In this document: positions 1-6,023 of the stretch, one piece after another | Layout: the number at the start of each line of letters is the position of its first letter | Numbering within the stretch: position 1 is the first letter of the stretch | Origin: Selenomonas sp. | GTDB taxonomy: Bacteria; Bacillota; Negativicutes; Selenomonadales; Selenomonadaceae | Direction: 5' to 3' | DNA: 19,326 bases | NCBI RefSeq assembly: GCF_022771645.1 | Contig: NZ_JALFCU010000059.1 | Location: 1 to 19,326, forward strand | Program-made: the position numbers and the translations under genes | Notes under the pieces: model-generated | What the model saw: only the letters and a program-made list of their open reading frames with translations | Told to the model about the DNA's origin: nothing | The model's database searches: none

Positions 1-153
1 GAGCACAAGGAAAACGAGAATGGAGGAAAATCCTTTGAGCTTGCAAGCGTTGGCCGCGCGCAGAATCTGGCCGACATGATAACGACGGAAGAACGCCGAA
101 GTTTTCTTCGAGATGGATTCCATCTGCCGGGTGGTTTGTGATATACTTTTCAT
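1..153 (-). CDS. Insertion-sequence transposase, N-terminal 51 residues (runs off the window)
   Basis: Reading from the ATG at 153 gives 51 codons without a stop up to the window edge. The peptide begins MKSISQTTRQMESISKK and continues FFRRYHVGQILRAANACKLK and GFSSILVFLVL. This resembles the N-terminus of DDE transposases of the IS4-like type found in Firmicutes, in which an FFxxYHVGxxLxxAN stretch precedes the catalytic domain. A GGAGG Shine-Dalgarno site (complement of 162-166) lies 8 bases before the ATG, and an in-frame stop just upstream excludes a longer start. The catalytic domain is outside the window, so neither intactness nor family can be judged. The element lies just past the 3' end of the U32-family gene without obviously damaging it. 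Identification is by resemblance only. Confidence 0.62.
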   Translation of the reverse strand, partial: MKSISQTTRQMESISKKTSAFFRRYHVGQILRAANACKLKGFSSILVFLVL

Positions 154-224
154 AGCATGAGCCTCCGGTGCTTGGTATGTTTTTGAGCCAACATAATTAT
201 ACCAAACTGGCAAGACTCATGCTA
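153..224 (-). promoter_or_regulatory. Leader hairpin and extended -10 of the transposase gene
   Basis: A long inverted repeat lies just before the transposase start. Bases 153-161 pair with 216-224 (9 bp) and 172-178 pair with 199-205 (7 bp), separated by symmetric 10-base internal loops. The Shine-Dalgarno bases (162-166) lie in one internal loop. A TATAAT preceded by TGG (extended -10) reads on the minus strand at 201-196, with no good -35. The dyad could be part of the element's terminal structure, or a fold that limits transposase translation when transcription enters from outside. Which of these holds is inference. Confidence 0.4.
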
Positions 225-303
225 TTTTTCTGTTTACAAAGCCTTGATTTTCAAGGGGCGCTGGGAATTTTCACCTGCGAAGTTTGAGTCAAATAGAGAA
301 AGG

Positions 304-3150
304 TCAGTCCTTGTTCCCGACGCCTCTAAAATAATGCCCTCTCGTGAAGTTCTTCCCTTCGAGCTCCGCGATCTCTTCTTCCCGCTCCGCGACTTCTTCC
401 GCGCTCATGCTGAGCACGTGCCGATAGTTTTTGACGATCCGTGCGAGTTCTTCGGGTTCGTACGCGCGTCCTTCGATGCGCAGCGATGCCACGCCCGCGT
501 CCCGCAGAGCCGCGACGTGCGGCAGCATGGAGAGGGGGCGGCTGTTCAAAATATGCATATGGCAGAACTGGTCGCAGGCGATGGGGAAATCGATGCCTTT
601 GCGGTCGCGCAATTGATATTTCCCGCGCACGCAGGGCATCGTGCAGCCGGGGACGCCGGTTTTTATCGCCGTCTTCCCTGCTTCCCCCGCCTTCCCTACA
701 TTTCCCTGCGGTTTCCCGTCTGCCTGCGTGCCGAGAAAGCTGCCGAGCGTGCAATATTCCGAGACCATGAGCTCGATCGGGCCGTGGACGAGGCATTCGA
801 CAGGGATGGGCGATTCCGCTGCGAGCGCTTTGACTTGCTCGAGCGTGAGCTCTGGAGAGAGCGTTGCAGCGGCCACGCCTTCGTCCGCGAAAAACGCGAG
901 CGTCTCGCGGTTCGCCGCGACGAGCGATGTGTCGGTGCAGACGGCGAGCCCGCGCTCGCGCGCGAGGCGCAGGATGCCGATGTTGTGGACGTAGACGGGG
1001 ACGTCGAGCTTCGCGGCGGCGTCGAGGATCGCAAGCGTCTGCGGCAGGTGCTCGTCGCGGACGATGCGCGGCGTGTTGAACGCGATGGCTTTGCCGGCGT
1101 CACGCACGAGCGCCGTGGCTTGCTCGTAAACGGCAGGCGTCAGCACCGCGTGATGATACGAGTCGCCACCGAAGAGGATGGCGTCGGAGGATGGGAGGAC
1201 GGCGGTAGTTTGAGGAATGGAGTCAGTAGATACAAGAAGATGGCTCCGCGTTCTTTGCCTCCCTCTCCGAGGGAGGGGGACCGCGTTAGCGGTGGTGGGT
1301 GTGGCGAAGGTAGATTGTGCGTTGCTCGTTGGGCGTGCAGTCGAAGGTACGACTTGTGTTCTGCCTTCGATGATAAAATTGTTCGATAAGTTACGCCCTA
1401 CCTTCGCCACACCCCCTGCCACTTCGTGGCCCTCCCCCCTCGGAGAGGGGGGCTGTCTCAAAAGTGACGTCGCTTCTTTTTCAAAATTTTCATGTTTCAA
1501 AGTTCTGTCGAAATCATGAAGCCGCGCCTGCTCCAGCATTTCCACGACGCTCTGCCGTGCCTTGTTGATCTCGCTGACGGGGAACATGACGTTCGCGTCG
1601 ATGTGCGTTTCCAGCGTGCGCAAGGCGAAGACGCTCGTGCCGAGGCGGCCGACTTGCTTGCGGATCGTGTCTTCCGTCAGCGGCCGCTTCTGGGCGGGCT
1701 CGCCGTGGAACGCGGTCGCGGCGGTCGCCGTATGACCGTCGGCGTCCGTCATCTGGATGGTCAGCGGCGCACCGAGCGGAGCCGTGACGATGGCGTCGAC
1801 GGGGATGCGGCGGATGGGGGCGCCGCTCGTGTAGTAGCGCTTCGCCTCCGTCATGAGGCGCACGTCGTAGACCTTGAACACGCGGTCGTGCGGATGGACG
1901 GCGTTCGCCATATGGAGCGTGACGTCCGTGCCGGCCTCGGCGTGGTCGATGGGACGGCCTGCCGCGTCCTGCATGTCCTGGACGCGCGACGTGACGCGGC
2001 CGCCGACTTTCACCCAGATGACGAGGTCGTCGTCGGTATTGAGCTCGCTCGCGAGGTGGAGCGTGGCGCGGCGCGACGTTTTGTCATAGGCGACGACGCG
2101 CCCGGCGAGGCGGCCGCGGTTGTTCGGCTTGCGGTCGCTCATCATCGCGCGGCCGGGGCGGCCGACGAGGTAGGCTGTCGTGAAGTCACGGTTGAAGATT
2201 TGGGCGAGGCGGTCGTGCTCTTCGGGGGTGGCTACGACGTGCTCGCACCCGCGAGGAGTTTCGTCGTGCTGGTTGTCAGGACGTGCAGGGGACACCCCCC
2301 ACCGCTTCGCGGTCCGCCCCCCCACGGAGAGGGGGGCTGAGGAATGTGCGATCACTCGGTCAAGAACAGAGCGGTACGTCCGCACGACGGTCGCGACGTA
2401 TTCCGGCTTTTTCATGCGGCCCTCGATCTTGAGGGAGCTGACGCCGGCGGCAACGAAATCTTCTAGGAGGTCGATGGTGTTGAGGTCTTTCGGCGAAAGC
2501 AGGAATTTGCCTGCGGTGCCCTTGAGCACGTCCTCCCCTGCCGCATCAACGAGCGTATACGGCAGGCGGCACGGCTGCGCACAGCGGCCGCGGTTGCCGC
2601 TGCGGCCGCCGATGAGCGAGCTCATGAGGCATTGGCCGGAGTAGCAGACGCAGAGCGCGCCGTGCATGAACACTTCGATTTCAACGTTCGTATGTTCCAC
2701 AATGTGGCGGATTTCCGCGAGCGACAGCTCGCGCGACAGCACGACGCGCGAAAAACCGAGCGCTTCCATGGCCTGCGCGCCTGCGAGGTTGTGGATCGTC
2801 ATCTGCGTGCTCGCGTGGAGCGGCAGTTGCGGCGCGCATTCCCGCGCGAGTTTCGCGACGCCGAGGTCCTGCACGAGCGCCGCGTCCGCGCCGACGCGCT
2901 CGAGGAATTGCAGGTAGTCGCGCACCGCGTCGAGTTCGTCGTCTAATACCATCGTGTTGACCGTGACGTGGATGTGCACGCCGCGCAGATGCGCGAAGCG
3001 GATGGCGTCCGCGAGCCCCTGCTCGTCGAAGTTGTCGGCGTACGCGCGCGCGCCGAACTGATTCCCCGACAGGTACACGGCGTCCGCGCCCGCCTCGACG
3101 GCGGCGATGAGCGCTTCCCGGCTGCCGGCCGGCGCCAAAAGTTCAATCAC
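304..3150 (-). CDS. U32-family protein (RlhA/YdcP-like, with DUF3656-type middle domain), carrying two palindromic-element insertions
   Basis: The family was named for collagenase-like peptidases. Characterised members such as E. coli RlhA take part in RNA hydroxylation, so an RNA-modification role is likely but not shown here. The N-terminal part (MIELLAPAGS..., with an EVFMHGALCVCYSGQC signature and a Cys-rich GNRGRCAQPCR) is the U32 domain. A middle domain resembling DUF3656 and a second U32-like half (ECLVHGPIELM, MPCVRGKYQLRD, ending FTRGHYFRGV) follow. I place the start at the GTG at 3150. It has AGGAGGG 7 bases upstream and overlaps the end of ligA by 8 bases; an ATG at 3174 would add eight poorly supported residues. 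The product is 948 residues, longer than I expect for the family. Residues about 271-289 and 566-632 are encoded by repeat elements at linkers. The frame stays open throughout, so the protein is probably functional. Confidence 0.88.
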   Translation of the reverse strand: MIELLAPAGSREALIAAVEAGADAVYLSGNQFGARAYADNFDEQGLADAIRFAHLRGVHIHVTVNTMVLDDELDAVRDYLQFLERVGADAALVQDLGVAKLARECAPQLPLHASTQMTIHNLAGAQAMEALGFSRVVLSRELSLAEIRHIVEHTNVEIEVFMHGALCVCYSGQCLMSSLIGGRSGNRGRCAQPCRLPYTLVDAAGEDVLKGTAGKFLLSPKDLNTIDLLEDFVAAGVSSLKIEGRMKKPEYVATVVRTYRSVLDRVIAHSSAPLSVGGRTAKRWGVSPARPDNQHDETPRGCEHVVATPEEHDRLAQIFNRDFTTAYLVGRPGRAMMSDRKPNNRGRLAGRVVAYDKTSRRATLHLASELNTDDDLVIWVKVGGRVTSRVQDMQDAAGRPIDHAEAGTDVTLHMANAVHPHDRVFKVYDVRLMTEAKRYYTSGAPIRRIPVDAIVTAPLGAPLTIQMTDADGHTATAATAFHGEPAQKRPLTEDTIRKQVGRLGTSVFALRTLETHIDANVMFPVSEINKARQSVVEMLEQARLHDFDRTLKHENFEKEATSLLRQPPSPRGEGHEVAGGVAKVGRNLSNNFIIEGRTQVVPSTARPTSNAQSTFATPTTANAVPLPRRGRQRTRSHLLVSTDSIPQTTAVLPSSDAILFGGDSYHHAVLTPAVYEQATALVRDAGKAIAFNTPRIVRDEHLPQTLAILDAAAKLDVPVYVHNIGILRLARERGLAVCTDTSLVAANRETLAFFADEGVAAATLSPELTLEQVKALAAESPIPVECLVHGPIELMVSEYCTLGSFLGTQADGKPQGNVGKAGEAGKTAIKTGVPGCTMPCVRGKYQLRDRKGIDFPIACDQFCHMHILNSRPLSMLPHVAALRDAGVASLRIEGRAYEPEELARIVKNYRHVLSMSAEEVAEREEEIAELEGKNFTRGHYFRGVGNKD
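1257..1455. repeat. Palindromic repeat element, copy A, inside the U32-family coding sequence
   Basis: The outer ends are inverted: GCCTCCCTCTCC at 1257-1268 against GGAGAGGGGGGCTG at 1442-1455. Inside these lies a perfect 17-bp inverted repeat, CTACCTTCGCCACACCC at 1398-1414 against 1297-1313. Each arm carries a small hairpin (ACCGC..GCGGT and GCCAC TTCG GTGGC). A shorter inner pair TCGAAGG/CCTTCGA lies at 1341-1347/1364-1370. The same modules recur between genes at 5689-5977. On the minus strand it reads as about 67 stop-free residues, from QPPSPRGEG to PLPRRGRQ, between the middle domain and the C-terminal half of the protein. Exact ends are uncertain by a few bases. Confidence 0.8.
2285..2339. 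repeat. Palindromic repeat half-element, copy B, inside the U32-family coding sequence
   Basis: This stretch matches one arm of copy A. It ends in the identical 15-mer CGGAGAGGGGGGCTG (2325-2339, compared with 1441-1455). It carries the CCGCTTCGCGG mini-hairpin (2302-2312) seen also at 5922-5932, preceded by an ACACCCC motif. Only one arm is present. It encodes roughly the residues APLSVGGRTAKRWGVSPA at a linker between the first U32 domain and the IFNRDFTTAYL segment. The left boundary is approximate. Confidence 0.72.
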
Positions 3151-5176
3151 GGTTGTTCCCTCCTGCGTTTGCAATCAGATGTTGCAGCTCGTCCTCGCTG
3201 AGGATGGCGATGCCGAGCGATTGCGCTTTCGTGAGCTTGCTGCCCGCCGCCTCGCCGGCGACGAGGTAATCCGTCTTCTTCGAGACCGAGCCCGTCACGC
3301 GGCCGCCGTGCGCCTCGATGAGCGCAGCGCATTCCTTGCGCCCGAGCGTGGGGAGCGTACCCGTGAGCACGAACGTCTTGCCCGCAAGCGCGTCATCGCC
3401 CGCAGCGGCGGCCTCAGCCTCCATGCGCACGCCCTGCGCCGCGAGGTCATCAATCTCGCGCCGGTTTTCCTCGTCGGCGAAAAATCTCGTAATCGCTTTC
3501 GCGCTGACCTCGCCCATATCGCGCACAGCAAGGATTTCTTCTTCGGTTGCTTTCATCAAAACGGGAATCGCGCGGAACGTTCGCAGGAGCTCGCGCGCCG
3601 CCGCCCGCCCGATGCCCGGGATGCCGAAGCCCGTCACGAGCTGCACCGGGTCGTTCCCCTTGCTCGCCTCGATGGCCGCGAGCAGCTTGTCCGTGTTCTT
3701 TTCCTTGCCGATGAGGCCGCCCGCGATCAGCGCGTCGCGGTGTTCGCGGAGATGATAGATGTCGGCGATGTTCTTGAGATAGCCCTGCTCGATGAGCCCG
3801 TGGATCGCCGCCTCGCCGAAGCCTTTGATGTCCATGGCCGTGCGGGAGACGAAATTCAGCAGATGGTTTTCGAGCTGCGCCGGGCAGTTCGGGTTCTGGC
3901 AGCGGATGTCGGCCGTGCCTTCGTCCCTGATCGCCGGCGAGCCGCAGACGGGGCACGTGTCGCCGATGCAAAAAGGCATCGTGCCCTCGGGGCGCTTTTC
4001 TCTCACGACCTCTTTGATTTTCGGGATGATCTCGCCGGATTTGTAGACGCGCACCGTGTCGCCGATGCGCACGTCGAGATTGTCGATGAAATCCTGGTTG
4101 TGCAGCGTCGCGCGCTCGACGCTCGTGCCGCAGAGGCGGATCGGGTCAAAGACCGCCGTCGGCGTGATACGGCCCGTGCGGCCGACGGAAAGCTCGATCT
4201 GTCGGATGACGGTCTCCTTTTCCTCGGGCGGATACTTGTAGGCGATGGCCCAGCGCGGCACTTTGCTCGTCGCGCCGAGCTTGTCGCGGTCGGCGAGATT
4301 GTTGAGTTTCACGACGGCGCCGTCGATGTCGTACGGCAGGTCGCCGCGGCTCTCGCCGATGGCCTCGATGGCCGCCCAGACCTCGTCCGCCGTGCGGCAG
4401 ACGCGATAGCCGTGGATCGTCTTGATGCCCTGCGCGTGCATATAGTCATACGCTTCCGTGTGCGTCGCGAACGTCCGCCCCTCGGCCGTCTGCAAATTGA
4501 ACACGAAGAGCGACAGCTGCCGCTCCTTCGTGATGCGGCTGTCGAGCTGACGCAGCGTCCCGGCCGCGCAGTTGCGCGGATTCGCGAACGGCTTCAGGCC
4601 GAGGAGCTCCTGCCGCTCGTTCACGCGGTCGAACGCCGCCTTTTCCATATACACCTCGCCGCGGATCTCGAAATACGGCAGCGGGTCGCGGAGCTCCTGC
4701 ACGACGTCACGGATGACGCGCGCGTTCGCCGTCACGTCCTCGCCCTGCACGAGCCCGTCGCCGCGCGTGATCGCGCGCTCCAGTTTGCCGTCGCGATAGC
4801 GGAGCGCCATCGAGAGGCCGTCGATCTTTTCCTCGACGACGAACTCCGGCGCGCCGAGCGCTGCCCGGCACTCCTCGACGAACGCGACGATCTCGTCTTT
4901 CGAGAACACGTCGGCGAGCGACAGCATCGGCACGTCGTGCTTCACGAGCACGCCGGCCGTCCGCATCGCGCGGCCGCCGACCATCTGCGTCGGCGACGAT
5001 TTCGTCACGAGCTCCGGGTATTCCTTTTCCAGCGCCTTCAGCCGCAGCATGAGCTGGTCGTATTCATAGTCCGAGATCTCGGGATTGTCTTCATTATAAT
5101 AGCGGTTGTTGTGATAGCGGATTTCCTTGCGGAGCTGCGCGAGCTCCCGCTTCACCGCCGCGATATCCTGTGCCAT
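3143..5176 (-). CDS. ligA: NAD-dependent DNA ligase LigA
   Basis: This enzyme seals nicks during replication and repair using NAD as adenylate donor. All domains are visible in the 677-residue product. Domain Ia has YYNEDNPEISDYEYD at 26-40, followed by the adenylation motif EEKIDG with Lys117 as nucleophile. The OB fold comes next. The zinc finger cysteines are Cys408, Cys411, Cys426 and Cys431, almost the spacing of the E. coli enzyme. Helix-hairpin-helix repeats follow, then a C-terminal BRCT domain (about 596-672, TFVLTGTLPTLGRKE). Length is typical. The ATG at 5176 has GGAGG 11 bases upstream, a long spacing, but no better start exists. It is the first gene of a two-gene unit with the U32-family gene, whose start it overlaps. 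Bacterial LigA is normally essential. Confidence 0.98.
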   Translation of the reverse strand: MAQDIAAVKRELAQLRKEIRYHNNRYYNEDNPEISDYEYDQLMLRLKALEKEYPELVTKSSPTQMVGGRAMRTAGVLVKHDVPMLSLADVFSKDEIVAFVEECRAALGAPEFVVEEKIDGLSMALRYRDGKLERAITRGDGLVQGEDVTANARVIRDVVQELRDPLPYFEIRGEVYMEKAAFDRVNERQELLGLKPFANPRNCAAGTLRQLDSRITKERQLSLFVFNLQTAEGRTFATHTEAYDYMHAQGIKTIHGYRVCRTADEVWAAIEAIGESRGDLPYDIDGAVVKLNNLADRDKLGATSKVPRWAIAYKYPPEEKETVIRQIELSVGRTGRITPTAVFDPIRLCGTSVERATLHNQDFIDNLDVRIGDTVRVYKSGEIIPKIKEVVREKRPEGTMPFCIGDTCPVCGSPAIRDEGTADIRCQNPNCPAQLENHLLNFVSRTAMDIKGFGEAAIHGLIEQGYLKNIADIYHLREHRDALIAGGLIGKEKNTDKLLAAIEASKGNDPVQLVTGFGIPGIGRAAARELLRTFRAIPVLMKATEEEILAVRDMGEVSAKAITRFFADEENRREIDDLAAQGVRMEAEAAAAGDDALAGKTFVLTGTLPTLGRKECAALIEAHGGRVTGSVSKKTDYLVAGEAAGSKLTKAQSLGIAILSEDELQHLIANAGGNNRD

Positions 5177-5218
5177 TTGTCTTGATGCCTCCGCACGCGA
5201 TTTTAAGGTCTACGCTCT

Positions 5219-5247
5219 ATCATAGCAGATGAACGCAAGATTTTCAA
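5219..5247 (-). promoter_or_regulatory. Probable sigma-A promoter of ligA
   Basis: On the minus strand TTGAAA (complement of 5242-5247) is followed after 17 bases by TATGAT (complement of 5219-5224). The -10 lies 43 bases ahead of the ligA ATG. The -35 falls inside the leader of the divergent glyoxalase-like gene. A TATCAT on the plus strand (5218-5223) overlaps the same -10 and may serve the divergent gene, though with no clear -35. Confidence 0.6.
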
Positions 5248-5264
5248 AAAAAAGGAGCACGCCC

Positions 5265-5630
5265 ATGAACTTTTCCTTCGCGCACAACAATTTCAACGTC
5301 CTCGACCTTGAAAAGAGCCTCGCGTTCTACCGGGAGGCGCTCGGCTTCACCGAGACGCACCGCCTCGAGCTGCCGGGCTTCACGCTCGTCTACCTCGGCG
5401 ACGGCGGCCGCACGCCGCACGAGCTCGAGCTCACGTGGCTGAAAAACCGCAAAGAGCCGTACGACCTCGGCGAAAACGAATTCCACCTCGCCGTGCGGAC
5501 GGACGACTTCGACGCCGCCCACGCGCATCATCAGGCCATGGGCTGCATCTGCTACGAAAACCTCGCCATGCACCTCTACTTCATCGCCGACCCCGACGGC
5601 TACTGGATCGAGATCCTGCCGCAGAAATAA
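5265..5630 (+). CDS. gloA: VOC-superfamily glyoxalase I-like protein (lactoylglutathione lyase type)
   Basis: Glyoxalase I converts the hemithioacetal of methylglyoxal and a thiol into a thioester, the first step of methylglyoxal detoxification. The 121-residue product is one pair of beta-alpha-beta-beta-beta modules, as in short clostridial-type enzymes. Candidate metal ligands are His7 (AHNNFNV), Glu55 (LELTW), His74 (EFHLAV) and Glu116 (WIEILP), with spacing close to the E. coli enzyme for the first three. The start is the ATG at 5265 with AAAGGAG 7 bases upstream; a longer frame from 5229 lacks a ribosome site. It is the only plus-strand gene, divergent from ligA and convergent with clpB. 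Substrate and thiol cofactor cannot be told from the sequence, so the symbol is tentative. Confidence 0.82.
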   Translation: MNFSFAHNNFNVLDLEKSLAFYREALGFTETHRLELPGFTLVYLGDGGRTPHELELTWLKNRKEPYDLGENEFHLAVRTDDFDAAHAHHQAMGCICYENLAMHLYFIADPDGYWIEILPQK

Positions 5631-5688
5631 ACGCATACCAAAAATGAGTTGTTGTAGTTGCTAGACCAATCCCACATTCATCTATTGC

Positions 5689-5977
5689 CGAACGTAACTC
5701 ATATAGCAGCCTTCCCCTACGGGGAAGGTGGCGCCGTAGGCGACAGATAAGCAGACGCACGGCGCTTTAGCGCCGATGCGGTCGCTTATGCCGTTCGTGG
5801 CTAAGGGTGTCGAAGGTAGGGCGTAACTATTCCGTAAAAAAGTTGAGTCGAAGGACGTTTTAAAATCCTTCGACTCAACTTTTATTTGTATGTGTTACGT
5901 CGTACCTCCGACACCCTCTCCACCGCTTCGCGGTCCCCCTCTCCCGTTGGGAGAGGCTGCGGTAAGAGTTACGGTCG
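5689..5977. repeat. Intergenic palindromic repeat element, copy C
   Basis: The 393-base gap between the convergent glyoxalase-like and clpB genes is largely filled by one imperfect palindrome. The outer arms 5689-5713 and 5953-5977 pair (CGAACGTAACTC..GCAGCC against GGCTGC..GAGTTACGGTCG). Inside each arm is a small GC hairpin (CCCC TAC GGGG near 5714-5724 and CTCCC GTT GGGAG near 5941-5953). A CCGCTTCGCGG module and the segment GGTGTCGAAGGTAGGGCGTAAC (starting about 5805) are shared with copy A, the latter inverted. The centre is a long hairpin, listed separately. No gene is seen in the gap. Confidence 0.75.
5838..5883. terminator. Bidirectional intrinsic terminator between the convergent genes
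   Basis: Bases 5838-5855 and 5866-5883 form a perfect 18-bp stem around a 10-base AT-rich loop. The stem ends in AAAA/TTTT, so a U-tract follows in either direction. Position between the ends of the glyoxalase-like gene (plus) and clpB (minus) suits termination of both. It is also the centre of palindromic element C, with an AGTCGAAGG core like that in copy A. Confidence 0.75.
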
Positions 5978-6023
5978 CAGCCTTATGAAACTCTTCCAGT
6001 AAATGCAACAAACCTTTTTTGTC

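Noticed and set aside
242..256. CCTTGA/TCAAGG hairpin after the U32-family gene as a terminator
   Set aside because: The stem is only 6 bp with a 3-base loop, and no U-tract follows on the minus strand, so I do not call it.
244..1389. Plus-strand frame of 381 codons opposite the end of the U32-family gene
   Set aside because: Its composition is the reverse complement of a well-supported gene, with no ribosome site and no domain. It ends inside palindromic element A only by chance.
304..3150. U32-family gene as a pseudogene because of the insertions
   Set aside because: The frame is open end to end, family motifs on both sides of the insertions are intact, and the insertions fall at linkers.
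3107..5185. Long plus-strand open frame of 692 codons opposite ligA, and similar ones at 6003-7877, 10285-11706 and 13048-14295
   Set aside because: They are exact antisense shadows of ligA, clpB, hom and der. They are Arg/Asp/Ala-rich, lack ribosome sites and recognisable domains, and arise from strong G/C bias at third codon positions.
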